From an uncultured bacterium (GTDB lineage: Bacteria; Patescibacteriota; Minisyncoccia; Phycocordibacterales; CAWITU01), in assembly GCA_903958115.1 (NCBI GenBank), contig CAJBRS010000108.1:1-20667 (forward strand): DNA of 20,667 nucleotides, in the 5' to 3' direction. This document shows, one piece after another, positions 1 through 5,639 of the stretch. The notes below the pieces were generated by a model. The model was not told where the DNA came from, did no database searches, and worked only from the letters and a program-made list of their open reading frames with translations. Both the position numbers and the translations under genes were made by a program. The stretch's first letter is position 1. Every line of letters begins with the position of its first letter.

Positions 1-55
1 CTAGCTCGGGAGTGAGGGCATTACCCTCCAAAAGATCATTGGTCTGAATATTCAT
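1..55 (-). CDS. 5' end of a minus-strand gene, cut by the window edge
   Basis: An ATG on the minus strand at 55-53 opens 18 codons without a stop before the window ends (MNIQTNDLLEGNALTPEL). An AGGA stretch lies 11-14 nt upstream of the ATG and a -10-like TATGCT sits at 88-83. I do not recognise the product from so few residues. The support is the open frame, the start codon and the divergent promoter arrangement with the tRNA-Ser gene. Confidence 0.45.
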   Translation of the reverse strand, partial: MNIQTNDLLEGNALTPEL

Positions 56-81
56 ATTAGGTGATTTCCTGCTGAAAAGCA

Positions 82-124
82 TAGCATATTTCCCCGGTAT
101 TCTACATATCCATAAAATATGCTA
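82..124. promoter_or_regulatory. Mirrored divergent promoter region
   Basis: A perfect 10-bp inverted repeat, TAGCATATTT (82-91) and AAATATGCTA (115-124), puts the same TATGCT -10-like hexamer on each strand. The plus box (118-123) faces tRNA-Ser, which begins 21 nt later. The minus box (88-83) faces the gene starting at 55. No good -35 element is visible on either side. A dimeric regulator site or a cruciform would also fit. Confidence 0.4.
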
Positions 125-144
125 GAGTAGGGCAGCACACGTTT

Positions 145-234
145 GGAGACGTGGCTGAGTGGTCGAAAGCGCCTCACTGCTAACGAGGTAGGGTTTAATC
201 GCCCTCTCGGGTTCGAATCCCGACGTCTCCGCCA
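145..234 (+). tRNA. tRNA-Ser (anticodon GCT)
   Basis: The acceptor strands GGAGACG (145-151) and CGTCTCC (224-230) pair perfectly. The T arm is TCGGG-TTCGAAT-CCCGA (207-223). The anticodon loop CTGCTAA gives GCT, reading AGC and AGT serine codons. The long variable arm with a GGG/CCC stem is the class II hallmark expected of tRNA-Ser. Pair 31-39 in the anticodon stem is an A-C mismatch. G73 is followed by an encoded CCA (232-234). Confidence 0.97.
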
Positions 235-269
235 AAACAGAAAACCGCCGAAAGGCGGTTTTCTGTTTT
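234..269 (+). terminator. Intrinsic terminator of tRNA-Ser
   Basis: A perfect 16-bp stem (234-249 with 254-269) has a GAAA tetraloop. The base of the stem is A-rich on the left and T-rich on the right, so the arrangement is nearly symmetric. It starts on the last base of the tRNA CCA end. It may also work on minus-strand transcripts. Confidence 0.9.
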
Positions 270-284
270 ATCAGTCTCCAGATA

Positions 285-293
285 TGTGGATAA
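285..293 (-). promoter_or_regulatory. Perfect DnaA-box match (TTATCCACA)
   Basis: TGTGGATAA on the plus strand is the reverse complement of the consensus DnaA box TTATCCACA. It lies between the tRNA-Ser terminator and the DUF5666-like gene. GTGGA also pairs with TCCAC at 299-303 as a small hairpin. A single box may be chance or a regulatory DnaA site. There is no box cluster or AT-rich unwinding region to indicate an origin. Confidence 0.3.
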
Positions 294-343
294 GTATGTC
301 CACGAAATAGAATGTAAATTGGGGTATAATTGAATAGCTAAAT

Positions 344-379
344 AGGGTTGCACCCTTAAATAGTCTTTAGGCGTATAAT
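344..379 (+). promoter_or_regulatory. Promoter region upstream of the DUF5666-like gene
   Basis: A consensus -10 TATAAT lies at 374-379, about 40 nt before the ATG at 419. A second TATAAT lies at 325-330. Between them a small inverted repeat, AGGGT-TGC-ACCCT (344-356), could be an operator or hairpin. TTGCAC at 348-353 resembles a -35 box, but its 20-nt spacing to 374 is too long. I see no Shine-Dalgarno sequence before 419. Nothing else is evident between 270 and 418. Confidence 0.4.
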
Positions 380-418
380 TAACAAGGCTCGAATATTAAT
401 AAAATTAATCATATTTTT

Positions 419-1267
419 ATGAATAAATATCAAAAAACATTAATAACTGTGACTACCGTTGCTAGTTTGGCGTTAGCGTTACCTGCTTTGGCTGATTCTC
501 AAGCAAATCAGCATGGTGGCGTAACGGGCGGGTCCTTTAATCCTACCGCACGTATGGGTGACAACGGAGGCCAACCAGGCAGACCAATGATGGGAAATCG
601 TGTTGGTCAGCCAGAGGTCATTGGAAAAGTTACCGCTATAAATGGCACAACATTAACTGTACAGAGTGTGAAAAGAGGTATCAGAGTTGAATCAGTTTCA
701 ACTTCAACCGCTCCTTCTGTTTTTACCGTTGATGCTTCTAACGCTAGAGTTCTTAAAGCTAATGCTACAAGTACATTATCAGATATTGCGGTAGGGGATA
801 ATATTATTGTTCAAGGAAAATTGAGTGGCACTAATGTAACAGCAGCTATTATTCACGATGCTCCAGCAATTGGTAAGAATAATTCTTCCAGAGGATCTGA
901 ACTATTGATGCAGGGTAATGGTCAGCCTGTAGTGATTGGTGATATTACTTCTGTGAGTGGTAACAGTATTGTTATCAGCAATAAAAGTAATGTTAGCTAC
1001 ACCGTGGATGTTTCAAGTGCTAGCATTCTAAAGCAAGGAATTGCTGGTACTACAACAGTTTCTAGTTTGACTGTAGGAGACGGCGTAATCGTACAAGGAG
1101 TTATTAATGGTAATTCTGTGTCAGCTTCTTCTGTGATTGATCGAGGTGCTACTTCTTCAGTAACTGATCTTAATGCCTCAACAACGACCAAACAAGCTAA
1201 GCCTGGAATCGTGTCAGGGATATTCACTTCAGTAGGTAGTTTCTTCTCTCGTCTTTTTGGTTTCTAA
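419..1267 (+). CDS. Secreted protein with two DUF5666-like repeats
   Basis: The 282-residue product begins with a signal peptide: basic MNKYQK, a hydrophobic core to about residue 22, and a signal peptidase I motif ALA before Asp26. A Gly/Gln/Pro-rich linker (about 30-63) follows. Two similar units then occur, about 65-147 and 170-241. Each starts with a VIG.(V/I)T.(I/V).G strand and ends in VGD..IVQG..(N/S)G. This small beta-barrel pattern is typical of DUF5666, which lacks a defined function. The C-terminus (about 262-282) is hydrophobic and ends FFSRLFGF. The protein is probably exported and kept at the cell surface. No partner genes are visible; the gene is flanked by a tRNA terminator and its own terminator. 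The fold assignment is fairly sure; the function is unknown. Confidence 0.85.
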   Translation: MNKYQKTLITVTTVASLALALPALADSQANQHGGVTGGSFNPTARMGDNGGQPGRPMMGNRVGQPEVIGKVTAINGTTLTVQSVKRGIRVESVSTSTAPSVFTVDASNARVLKANATSTLSDIAVGDNIIVQGKLSGTNVTAAIIHDAPAIGKNNSSRGSELLMQGNGQPVVIGDITSVSGNSIVISNKSNVSYTVDVSSASILKQGIAGTTTVSSLTVGDGVIVQGVINGNSVSASSVIDRGATSSVTDLNASTTTKQAKPGIVSGIFTSVGSFFSRLFGF

Positions 1268-1291
1268 GATAGATTTGTCGCTAGAGAAAAA

Positions 1292-1331
1292 ATAAATAAA
1301 AGAGACGCCGATTGGCGTCTCTTTTATTTAT
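1292..1331 (+). terminator. Intrinsic terminator after the DUF5666-like gene
   Basis: A perfect 18-bp stem (1292-1309 with 1314-1331) has a GATT loop. The core is GAGACGCC/GGCGTCTC, with A-rich left and T-rich right flanks. The right arm ends at the first base of the extended -10 box of the next gene. Confidence 0.92.
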
Positions 1332-1339
1332 GATATAAT
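1331..1339 (+). promoter_or_regulatory. Extended -10 promoter of the 55-aa gene
   Basis: TGATATAAT is a full TGnTATAAT match. Only 9 nt separate it from the ATG at 1349, so with normal initiation 6-8 nt downstream the mRNA would have almost no leader. Confidence 0.6.
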
Positions 1340-1348
1340 TGTTCCGTA

Positions 1349-1516
1349 ATGAAAATAAAAAGATATTATGTCACCCTCGGTGTTTTTGGGGCTATACTGA
1401 TAATAGTCCTTTCTTTCATAGCTTTCTCATCTCTTTTCAAGGGGTCAAATTTGCAGAATGAAAAAGATCATACTACAGATTTAAATAATTCCTTGGCTCC
1501 TACAAGTACAAATTAA
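1349..1516 (+). CDS. Small single-pass membrane protein (55 aa)
   Basis: The product starts MKIKRYYVTLGVFGAILI, with a basic N-terminus and a hydrophobic helix over about residues 8-28. A short polar tail rich in Asn, Asp, Thr and Ser follows and ends APTSTN. It has no cysteine, so it is not a lipoprotein. Support for a real gene is the extended -10 box 9 nt before the ATG and its isolation by the upstream terminator. Its TAA (1514-1516) shares the palindrome TTAA with the stop of the convergent LUD gene. I do not recognise a family and assign no function. Confidence 0.6.
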   Translation: MKIKRYYVTLGVFGAILIIVLSFIAFSSLFKGSNLQNEKDHTTDLNNSLAPTSTN

Positions 1517-2130
1517 AAACCTAAACTCTCATTAACTAATATTATATTGAATGACCGTCCCATAAAGGCCGGTTCTTTTTCTAGTATAAGAATCTTGGCC
1601 ATAATACTTCCTCCCATTCCCACCTCCTTCATTCTGTTGTTTTCAAGAGGAAATACGTATTCTCGAAGTCTTTTTATGGACTCCTCAAGTGTCGGAGCAA
1701 TTTTTTGTGAACCGATAACTAGAATAATGTTTTGAGAAGTGAAGACAAGGTGTGGAAGTTGGCTACCAGATGCTGAGGCTATAACTAATTCACCTCCCTC
1801 TGATAGGGCGTGGGCACTACCTAGATAGAAATCCGAGAGGGAAGACTGTTTGCGGAGCTCGGCTTTTTTGCCTTCGTCAGTTTCTTTTAAGACCGCTTCA
1901 TGGAGATTATTCCAACCATGCTGGCCGGCCTTTAAATAATCCACAAAACCAATCTGTGACAATGTTTGAGATGAACCGTTCATAACGCTAGCCCCAGCTG
2001 GTATAAGCTCTTTGATTTTTGCTAAAGCCTCTTCTTTAGTGCTAACGACTATTGGATTAAAGCCATTATTTTTTAGAGCAGCTACTGTCTTTGTGACACT
2101 TTCTGCTGATGCGAGTTTATCGTATGACAT
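1513..2130 (-). CDS. LUD-domain (LutC/YkgG-like) protein
   Basis: The 205-residue product fits the LUD domain found in LutB and LutC of lactate utilisation and in many stand-alone proteins. Visible features are the N-terminal helix with SVTKTVAALKNNGF, the VSTKEEALAKIKELIPAGASV strand-helix region (about 29-49), NGSSQTL (51-57), SGSQLPHLV (121-129) and VIGSQKIAPTLEE (138-150). No lutA or lutB is nearby and the iron-sulfur cluster parts of that system are absent, so a role in lactate oxidation should not be assumed. An in-frame ATG at 2190 would add 20 residues (MRGCYHIDIFQYIINNNYKK) from an AT-rich stretch. I prefer the ATG at 2130 because those residues look non-coding and MSYDKLAS fits the start of the domain. 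Its stop overlaps the stop of the convergent small gene. Confidence 0.82.
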   Translation of the reverse strand: MSYDKLASAESVTKTVAALKNNGFNPIVVSTKEEALAKIKELIPAGASVMNGSSQTLSQIGFVDYLKAGQHGWNNLHEAVLKETDEGKKAELRKQSSLSDFYLGSAHALSEGGELVIASASGSQLPHLVFTSQNIILVIGSQKIAPTLEESIKRLREYVFPLENNRMKEVGMGGSIMAKILILEKEPAFMGRSFNIILVNESLGF

Positions 2131-2190
2131 TTTTTTATAATTATTATTAATAATATATTGAAATATATCGATATGATAGCATCCTCGCAT

Positions 2191-2868
2191 TTAGTGCGCA
2201 ATAGCTAGACACAGTAGGCGACTTGGTTTGCAGGCTTTTATTACGCTAGCTGCGGTTTGGAGTGTGGCTCCGGTTGTGGTGACATCGTCTAGTATTATAA
2301 CGTTTCGATTCAATATTTTTTCTGGTTTTGTCACTATGTAGGCATTTTTGATGTTGCGGAGCCGCCTTTGGCGGCTCCGCACTCTTGTCTGCGGTTCACT
2401 ATTTACGACTCTCTTGAATACATCCTCATCTAAATCAATATTTGATACTTTGTGCTTGCGGAGAGCTCTTATTATTTCTTTCGCTAACTCGGCAGTTTGA
2501 TTGTACCCACGTTCCTCGCGTCTTTTCTCTGAAAGGGGGACGGGAATTAGTAGTATTTTTCTACTTTTGTCGAAAATTTCCATGTCTGTAACTATTGGTA
2601 ATAACAATTCAGCTGTTGCCATGGCAACCATTTTTAAAATTTTCCGATTGTTTTGGAACTTTATTTCCCACATAGCCTTACGCATTAATGGGTTTTTATA
2701 ACAAAAGATGGCTTCTATTTGGGTTGAGTCTAACATTTGAGGTGTTTCGGATGGTGGTACCATCTCGATGAAGTTTTTGTGAGTCATATTTTCGAGATCT
2801 TTTACACAAGTTTCTTTTGGTAAAATTAAATCGATAAATTGTGTTAGTAGTGATTCCCAAAACTTCAT
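2191..2868 (-). CDS. comF: ComF-family phosphoribosyltransferase
   Basis: The 225-residue product has PVPLSEKRREERGYNQ (109-124) and the type I phosphoribosyltransferase PRPP loop VIILDDVTTTGATL (190-203), the two signatures of ComF/GntX proteins. ComF is needed for natural transformation in Bacillus and Haemophilus, where it acts in the cytoplasm. The usual N-terminal four-cysteine zinc finger is not present; only Cys21 and Cys56 occur in the N-terminal part. The gene is divergent from the pilus operon, with about 85 bp between start codons, which supports a shared role in DNA uptake. A GC-rich palindrome lies inside the coding region and encodes an Arg-rich run at 163-172. The family call is firm; the competence role is inferred. 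Confidence 0.9.
   Translation of the reverse strand: MKFWESLLTQFIDLILPKETCVKDLENMTHKNFIEMVPPSETPQMLDSTQIEAIFCYKNPLMRKAMWEIKFQNNRKILKMVAMATAELLLPIVTDMEIFDKSRKILLIPVPLSEKRREERGYNQTAELAKEIIRALRKHKVSNIDLDEDVFKRVVNSEPQTRVRSRQRRLRNIKNAYIVTKPEKILNRNVIILDDVTTTGATLQTAASVIKACKPSRLLCLAIAH
2355..2381. repeat. GC-rich 12-bp palindrome inside comF
   Basis: TGCGGAGCCGCC (2355-2366), loop TTT, and GGCGGCTCCGCA (2370-2381) form a perfect hairpin. Its base composition is far more GC-rich than the surrounding gene. It lies in frame within comF (residues about 163-172, Arg-rich), between the conserved PQT and N.K.A positions. Confidence 0.75.
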
Positions 2869-2916
2869 TAATCAATTGTCTACTAACAATAATGAATTTT
2901 TCCTAAAATCATTATG

Positions 2917-2925
2917 TGATATAAT
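2917..2925 (+). promoter_or_regulatory. Extended -10 promoter of the pilus operon
   Basis: TGATATAAT is a perfect TGnTATAAT box. Initiation would fall near 2932, giving pilM a leader of about 22 nt to the ATG at 2954. This box is the main reason to reject the longer open frame that begins at 2876, upstream of the promoter. No good -35 is seen. Confidence 0.65.
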
Positions 2926-2953
2926 ATTTTTATCATCTATTCTGGTTTACCCT

Positions 2954-4075
2954 ATGGATAATCCTTTTAAAAATCTATTCAAAAAAGTGGAGAACAGTGT
3001 TATCGGCCTTGATATTGGTTCGTCGGCTATTAAGGTTGTTCAGCTCAGAAAAAAACATGGTAAGGCCATTCTCGAAACATATGGGGAAGTTGCTCTCGGT
3101 CCTTACGCTGGCGTCTCTGTTGGCCAGGCCACTAATCTTCCTCCTAACAAAATAGCTGAGGCTGTTGTCGATCTAATTAGAGAGGCCAATGTTACTAGTA
3201 AAAATGCAGCTCTATCAATTCCGCTTCGTTCTAGTTTGGTTTCTCTTATCGAATTACCCAAAGTCGACGAGAGAGAGTTAAAACAAATGATTCCGCTTGA
3301 GGCTCGTAAATATATTCCCGTACCGATTTCTGAAGTTACAATGGACTGGTGGATTATTCCTAAAGAAGACGATCGGTATTTAGATTTTGTTCAAAGTGGC
3401 GACAGCCAAGGGGAGAGAGAAAAAAAAGAAAAAATAGAGGTTTTGGTTGTTTCTATACATAATGAGATTATCGGTCATTTTAATCAGATCGTTCGTGATT
3501 GTGGTCTATCTGCAAGTTTTTTTGAGATTGAAATGTTTTCAGCTATTAGAGCGCTGGTTGATCAGAGTAATGCACCTGTGATGATCTTTGATATGGGGGC
3601 GGCTGCAACAAAATTATATGTTGCCGAGCGTGGTGTGATCAGGTCTTCCCACATCATTAATAAAGGAGGGCAGGACATTACTCTATCTATTGCCCAAGGA
3701 ATGAGTCTTCCTGTTGATAGGGCAGAACAGTTGAAACGTGATATCGCTTCTCAAGACCAAGCTGTTCAGAAAAATATTAGAGACATTGTCTCTTTGACTG
3801 TTGACTATATCTTTAGTGAAGCTGGGAACGTTATGCTTAATTATCAAAAGAGGTATAACAGAAGCATAAGCAAGGTTTTTATCACTGGGGGAGGGGCAGC
3901 CTTTTCTGGACTTGCCGATTTGGCTAAAAAAGCTTTTCAGACAGATATCGTCGTAGGGGAACCTTTTGAAAAAGTAGAGACTCCTGCGTTCTTAAGTGAG
4001 GTTTTGAAAGTGACGGGTTTGGATTTCACTGTCGCTGTTGGTTTGGCGCTCAGAAAACTTCAGGAGATTGATTAA
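2954..4075 (+). CDS. pilM: Type IV pilus assembly ATPase-like protein PilM
   Basis: PilM is a cytoplasmic actin/FtsA-fold protein that binds the PilN N-terminus and forms the cytoplasmic ring of the pilus platform. The 373-residue product shows the actin-family motifs: phosphate-1 VIGLDIGSSAIKVVQL (16-31), phosphate-2 MIFDMGAAATKLYV (210-223), and the adenosine motif VFITGGGAAFSGL (308-320). LPKVDERELKQMIPLEARKYIP (101-122) is the conserved PilM-specific region. The start at 2954 (MDNPFKNLFKK) is chosen over an in-frame ATG at 2876 because the extended -10 box lies between them. It is the first gene of the pilus locus. A 57-bp gap with a possible second promoter separates it from pilN. Confidence 0.93.
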   Translation: MDNPFKNLFKKVENSVIGLDIGSSAIKVVQLRKKHGKAILETYGEVALGPYAGVSVGQATNLPPNKIAEAVVDLIREANVTSKNAALSIPLRSSLVSLIELPKVDERELKQMIPLEARKYIPVPISEVTMDWWIIPKEDDRYLDFVQSGDSQGEREKKEKIEVLVVSIHNEIIGHFNQIVRDCGLSASFFEIEMFSAIRALVDQSNAPVMIFDMGAAATKLYVAERGVIRSSHIINKGGQDITLSIAQGMSLPVDRAEQLKRDIASQDQAVQKNIRDIVSLTVDYIFSEAGNVMLNYQKRYNRSISKVFITGGGAAFSGLADLAKKAFQTDIVVGEPFEKVETPAFLSEVLKVTGLDFTVAVGLALRKLQEID

Positions 4076-4099
4076 CTGTGGATGATAATTTTTATTTAA

Positions 4100-4108
4100 T
4101 GTTATATA
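4100..4108 (+). promoter_or_regulatory. Possible internal promoter upstream of pilN
   Basis: TGTTATATA resembles an extended -10 box in the pilM-pilN gap. AGGGAG at 4113-4118 is purine-rich but lies 14 nt from the ATG, too far for a normal Shine-Dalgarno sequence. Confidence 0.35.
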
Positions 4109-4132
4109 CTTAAGGGAGTACCATCAATCTAA

Positions 4133-4741
4133 ATGGAAGGACAATTTCAAACATCATTCATACCAAAAAAGCCAGTTACCGCTAAAGCTAGTGGTGGCAC
4201 TAAAGGGGTGAGCATTATTTTGCTTTTAGCTATAATAATTTTTTTAGCTAGTGCATCAGGTGCTGCCGCTGTTTTCATCTATCAGACATATCTGCAAAAC
4301 AGTATTAGTAGTATGCAAAAAAGCTTCCAGTTGAGTGAAAATGCTTTTGATCCAGAATCTGTCTCTACCTACGCTACCCTCAATAAACGTATTACTGTAG
4401 CCAATTCTCTCCTCAAAAATCACATCGCTGTTTCTAATCTTTTTGCTGTGCTCGGACAGTCCACATTAAAAACAGTTAGATTTTCTAGTTTTTCTTTCGT
4501 TGTTGGGGCTTCTGGGAAATCCACTCTCGCAATGAAAGGGCAGGCAAGAGATAATAATAACAACTACAACTCTGTGGCAAAACAAGCAGAAGTATTTTCA
4601 GAAAATCCTGTTAGCAAATATATTACTAATCCAATATTCGATGGTCTAAACACTGATCAAAATGGTAATGCCATTTTTAATTTTACGGCCGATGTTCAAA
4701 ATAGTCAGATACTTTACAGCTCCAATTTAAATAACCAATGA
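4133..4741 (+). CDS. pilN: PilN-like inner-membrane pilus protein
   Basis: PilN is a bitopic membrane protein whose cytoplasmic N-terminus docks on PilM and whose outer domain pairs with PilO. The 202-residue product has a short cytoplasmic N-terminus (MEGQFQTSFIPKKP), one transmembrane helix over about 26-50, and an external domain with a helical stretch (about 50-100) followed by beta-rich sequence. The canonical INLLP motif is not visible, so the call rests on topology and position between pilM and pilO. The stop overlaps the start of pilO in an ATGA, which suggests translational coupling. Confidence 0.78.
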   Translation: MEGQFQTSFIPKKPVTAKASGGTKGVSIILLLAIIIFLASASGAAAVFIYQTYLQNSISSMQKSFQLSENAFDPESVSTYATLNKRITVANSLLKNHIAVSNLFAVLGQSTLKTVRFSSFSFVVGASGKSTLAMKGQARDNNNNYNSVAKQAEVFSENPVSKYITNPIFDGLNTDQNGNAIFNFTADVQNSQILYSSNLNNQ

Positions 4742-5280
4742 AAACTATCTCATCCTTATTTTTAATAATCGCCGCTGTAGGGATCTTTGTGGTCTACACT
4801 AATCCCCAGTATCAAAACATTAAAGTTTTGCAGTCTCAAGCAGCTGACTATAGTAAAGCTCTTGATCAGTCTAAGACTTTGCTGGCAGGAAGAGATAATC
4901 TGCAGAAAATATATAAGAGTATAGACCCAGCATCTTTGGATAAGTTGAATAAGCTTGTTCCAAACAGTGTTGATAATGTTCGACTAGTCATCGATATCAA
5001 TGGAATTGCCGCTAGAAGAGGCTTGGCTCCTAAGAATATTCGTATCGATAAAGCTGATAGTGCCAAGACCGTTTCTACGCTTGGTCCCGATGCTAGTGGA
5101 TACGGATCAATAAATCTTTCCTTTGATGTTACAGCTCCCTACGGAACTTTTATAGATTTCATGAAAGATTTAGAGAGTAGTCTACGATTAGTTGATGTTA
5201 ATTCTGTTTCATTCGTAGCAACAGACAAGGGAGATACTTATGATTACAGTGTTTCAATCCGTACATATTGGCTTAAATAA
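4738..5280 (+). CDS. pilO: PilO-like inner-membrane pilus protein
   Basis: PilO pairs with PilN to form the alignment subcomplex of the pilus. The 180-residue product has an N-terminal transmembrane helix (about 3-20), a coiled-coil-prone region (about 25-60), and a ferredoxin-like C-terminal domain. In that domain VPNSVDNVRLVIDINGIAAR (about 74-93) and SFDVTAPYGTFIDFMKDLE (about 128-146) match the usual PilO/GspM pattern. It begins inside the pilN stop and ends 5 nt before the next gene. At 180 residues it is slightly shorter than Pseudomonas PilO. Confidence 0.82.
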   Translation: MKTISSLFLIIAAVGIFVVYTNPQYQNIKVLQSQAADYSKALDQSKTLLAGRDNLQKIYKSIDPASLDKLNKLVPNSVDNVRLVIDINGIAARRGLAPKNIRIDKADSAKTVSTLGPDASGYGSINLSFDVTAPYGTFIDFMKDLESSLRLVDVNSVSFVATDKGDTYDYSVSIRTYWLK

Positions 5281-5285
5281 TTAAA

Positions 5286-5636
5286 ATGAGTAACATTATT
5301 CAAAAAATAAAAATTCCCGTTATTATACTGGCCGTTATCATTGCTCTTTTCTTTGGGTATAGTTATTTGACCAAAGATGGGGGAAGCACTACCGGTCTTG
5401 TTAGTGATTCATCGGTTATTCCATCAACTAGTCAAGCAGATCAAGATTTTCTAAAGCTTCTGTTAAAAATTCAGAATGTCAGAATTGATCCTTCTATTTT
5501 TTCAAATCCAGTATTTTTGAGTCTTCAGGATGATGGGCTTCCTATTCTTGACCAGCCTGAAGGAAGACCAAACCCATTTGCTCCTATTGGTACTGATTCT
5601 GGCATGGTTTCTACTGCAACTTCTTCTAAAAATTAA
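5286..5636 (+). CDS. Small PilP-like membrane protein with an NPFAP motif
   Basis: The 116-residue product has one N-terminal transmembrane helix (about 9-27) and a Ser/Thr-rich linker. A conserved-looking stretch follows, KIQNVRIDPSIFSNPVFLSL (61-80), then RPNPFAPIG (94-102). Its place after pilO is where pilP sits in Gram-negative operons, and PilP contains a comparable short (D/N)PF segment. PilP is normally a lipoprotein that links PilN/O to the PilQ secretin. Here there is no lipobox, no beta domain of normal size and no PilQ. I infer a platform accessory protein that occupies the PilP position. Homology to PilP is not proven. Confidence 0.72.
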   Translation: MSNIIQKIKIPVIILAVIIALFFGYSYLTKDGGSTTGLVSDSSVIPSTSQADQDFLKLLLKIQNVRIDPSIFSNPVFLSLQDDGLPILDQPEGRPNPFAPIGTDSGMVSTATSSKN

Positions 5637-5639
5637 AAA

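Noticed and set aside
285..293. Replication origin near the perfect DnaA box
   Set aside because: Only one box is seen here; there is no cluster, no AT-rich unwinding repeat and no dnaA or dnaN gene.
2131..2190. 20-residue N-terminal extension of the LUD protein
   Set aside because: It is AT-rich with Ile/Asn/Tyr runs typical of non-coding DNA, and the domain begins well at 2130. It cannot be fully excluded.
2876..2953. N-terminal extension of pilM from an upstream ATG
   Set aside because: A perfect extended -10 box lies inside it at 2917-2925, and the added residues do not resemble PilM.
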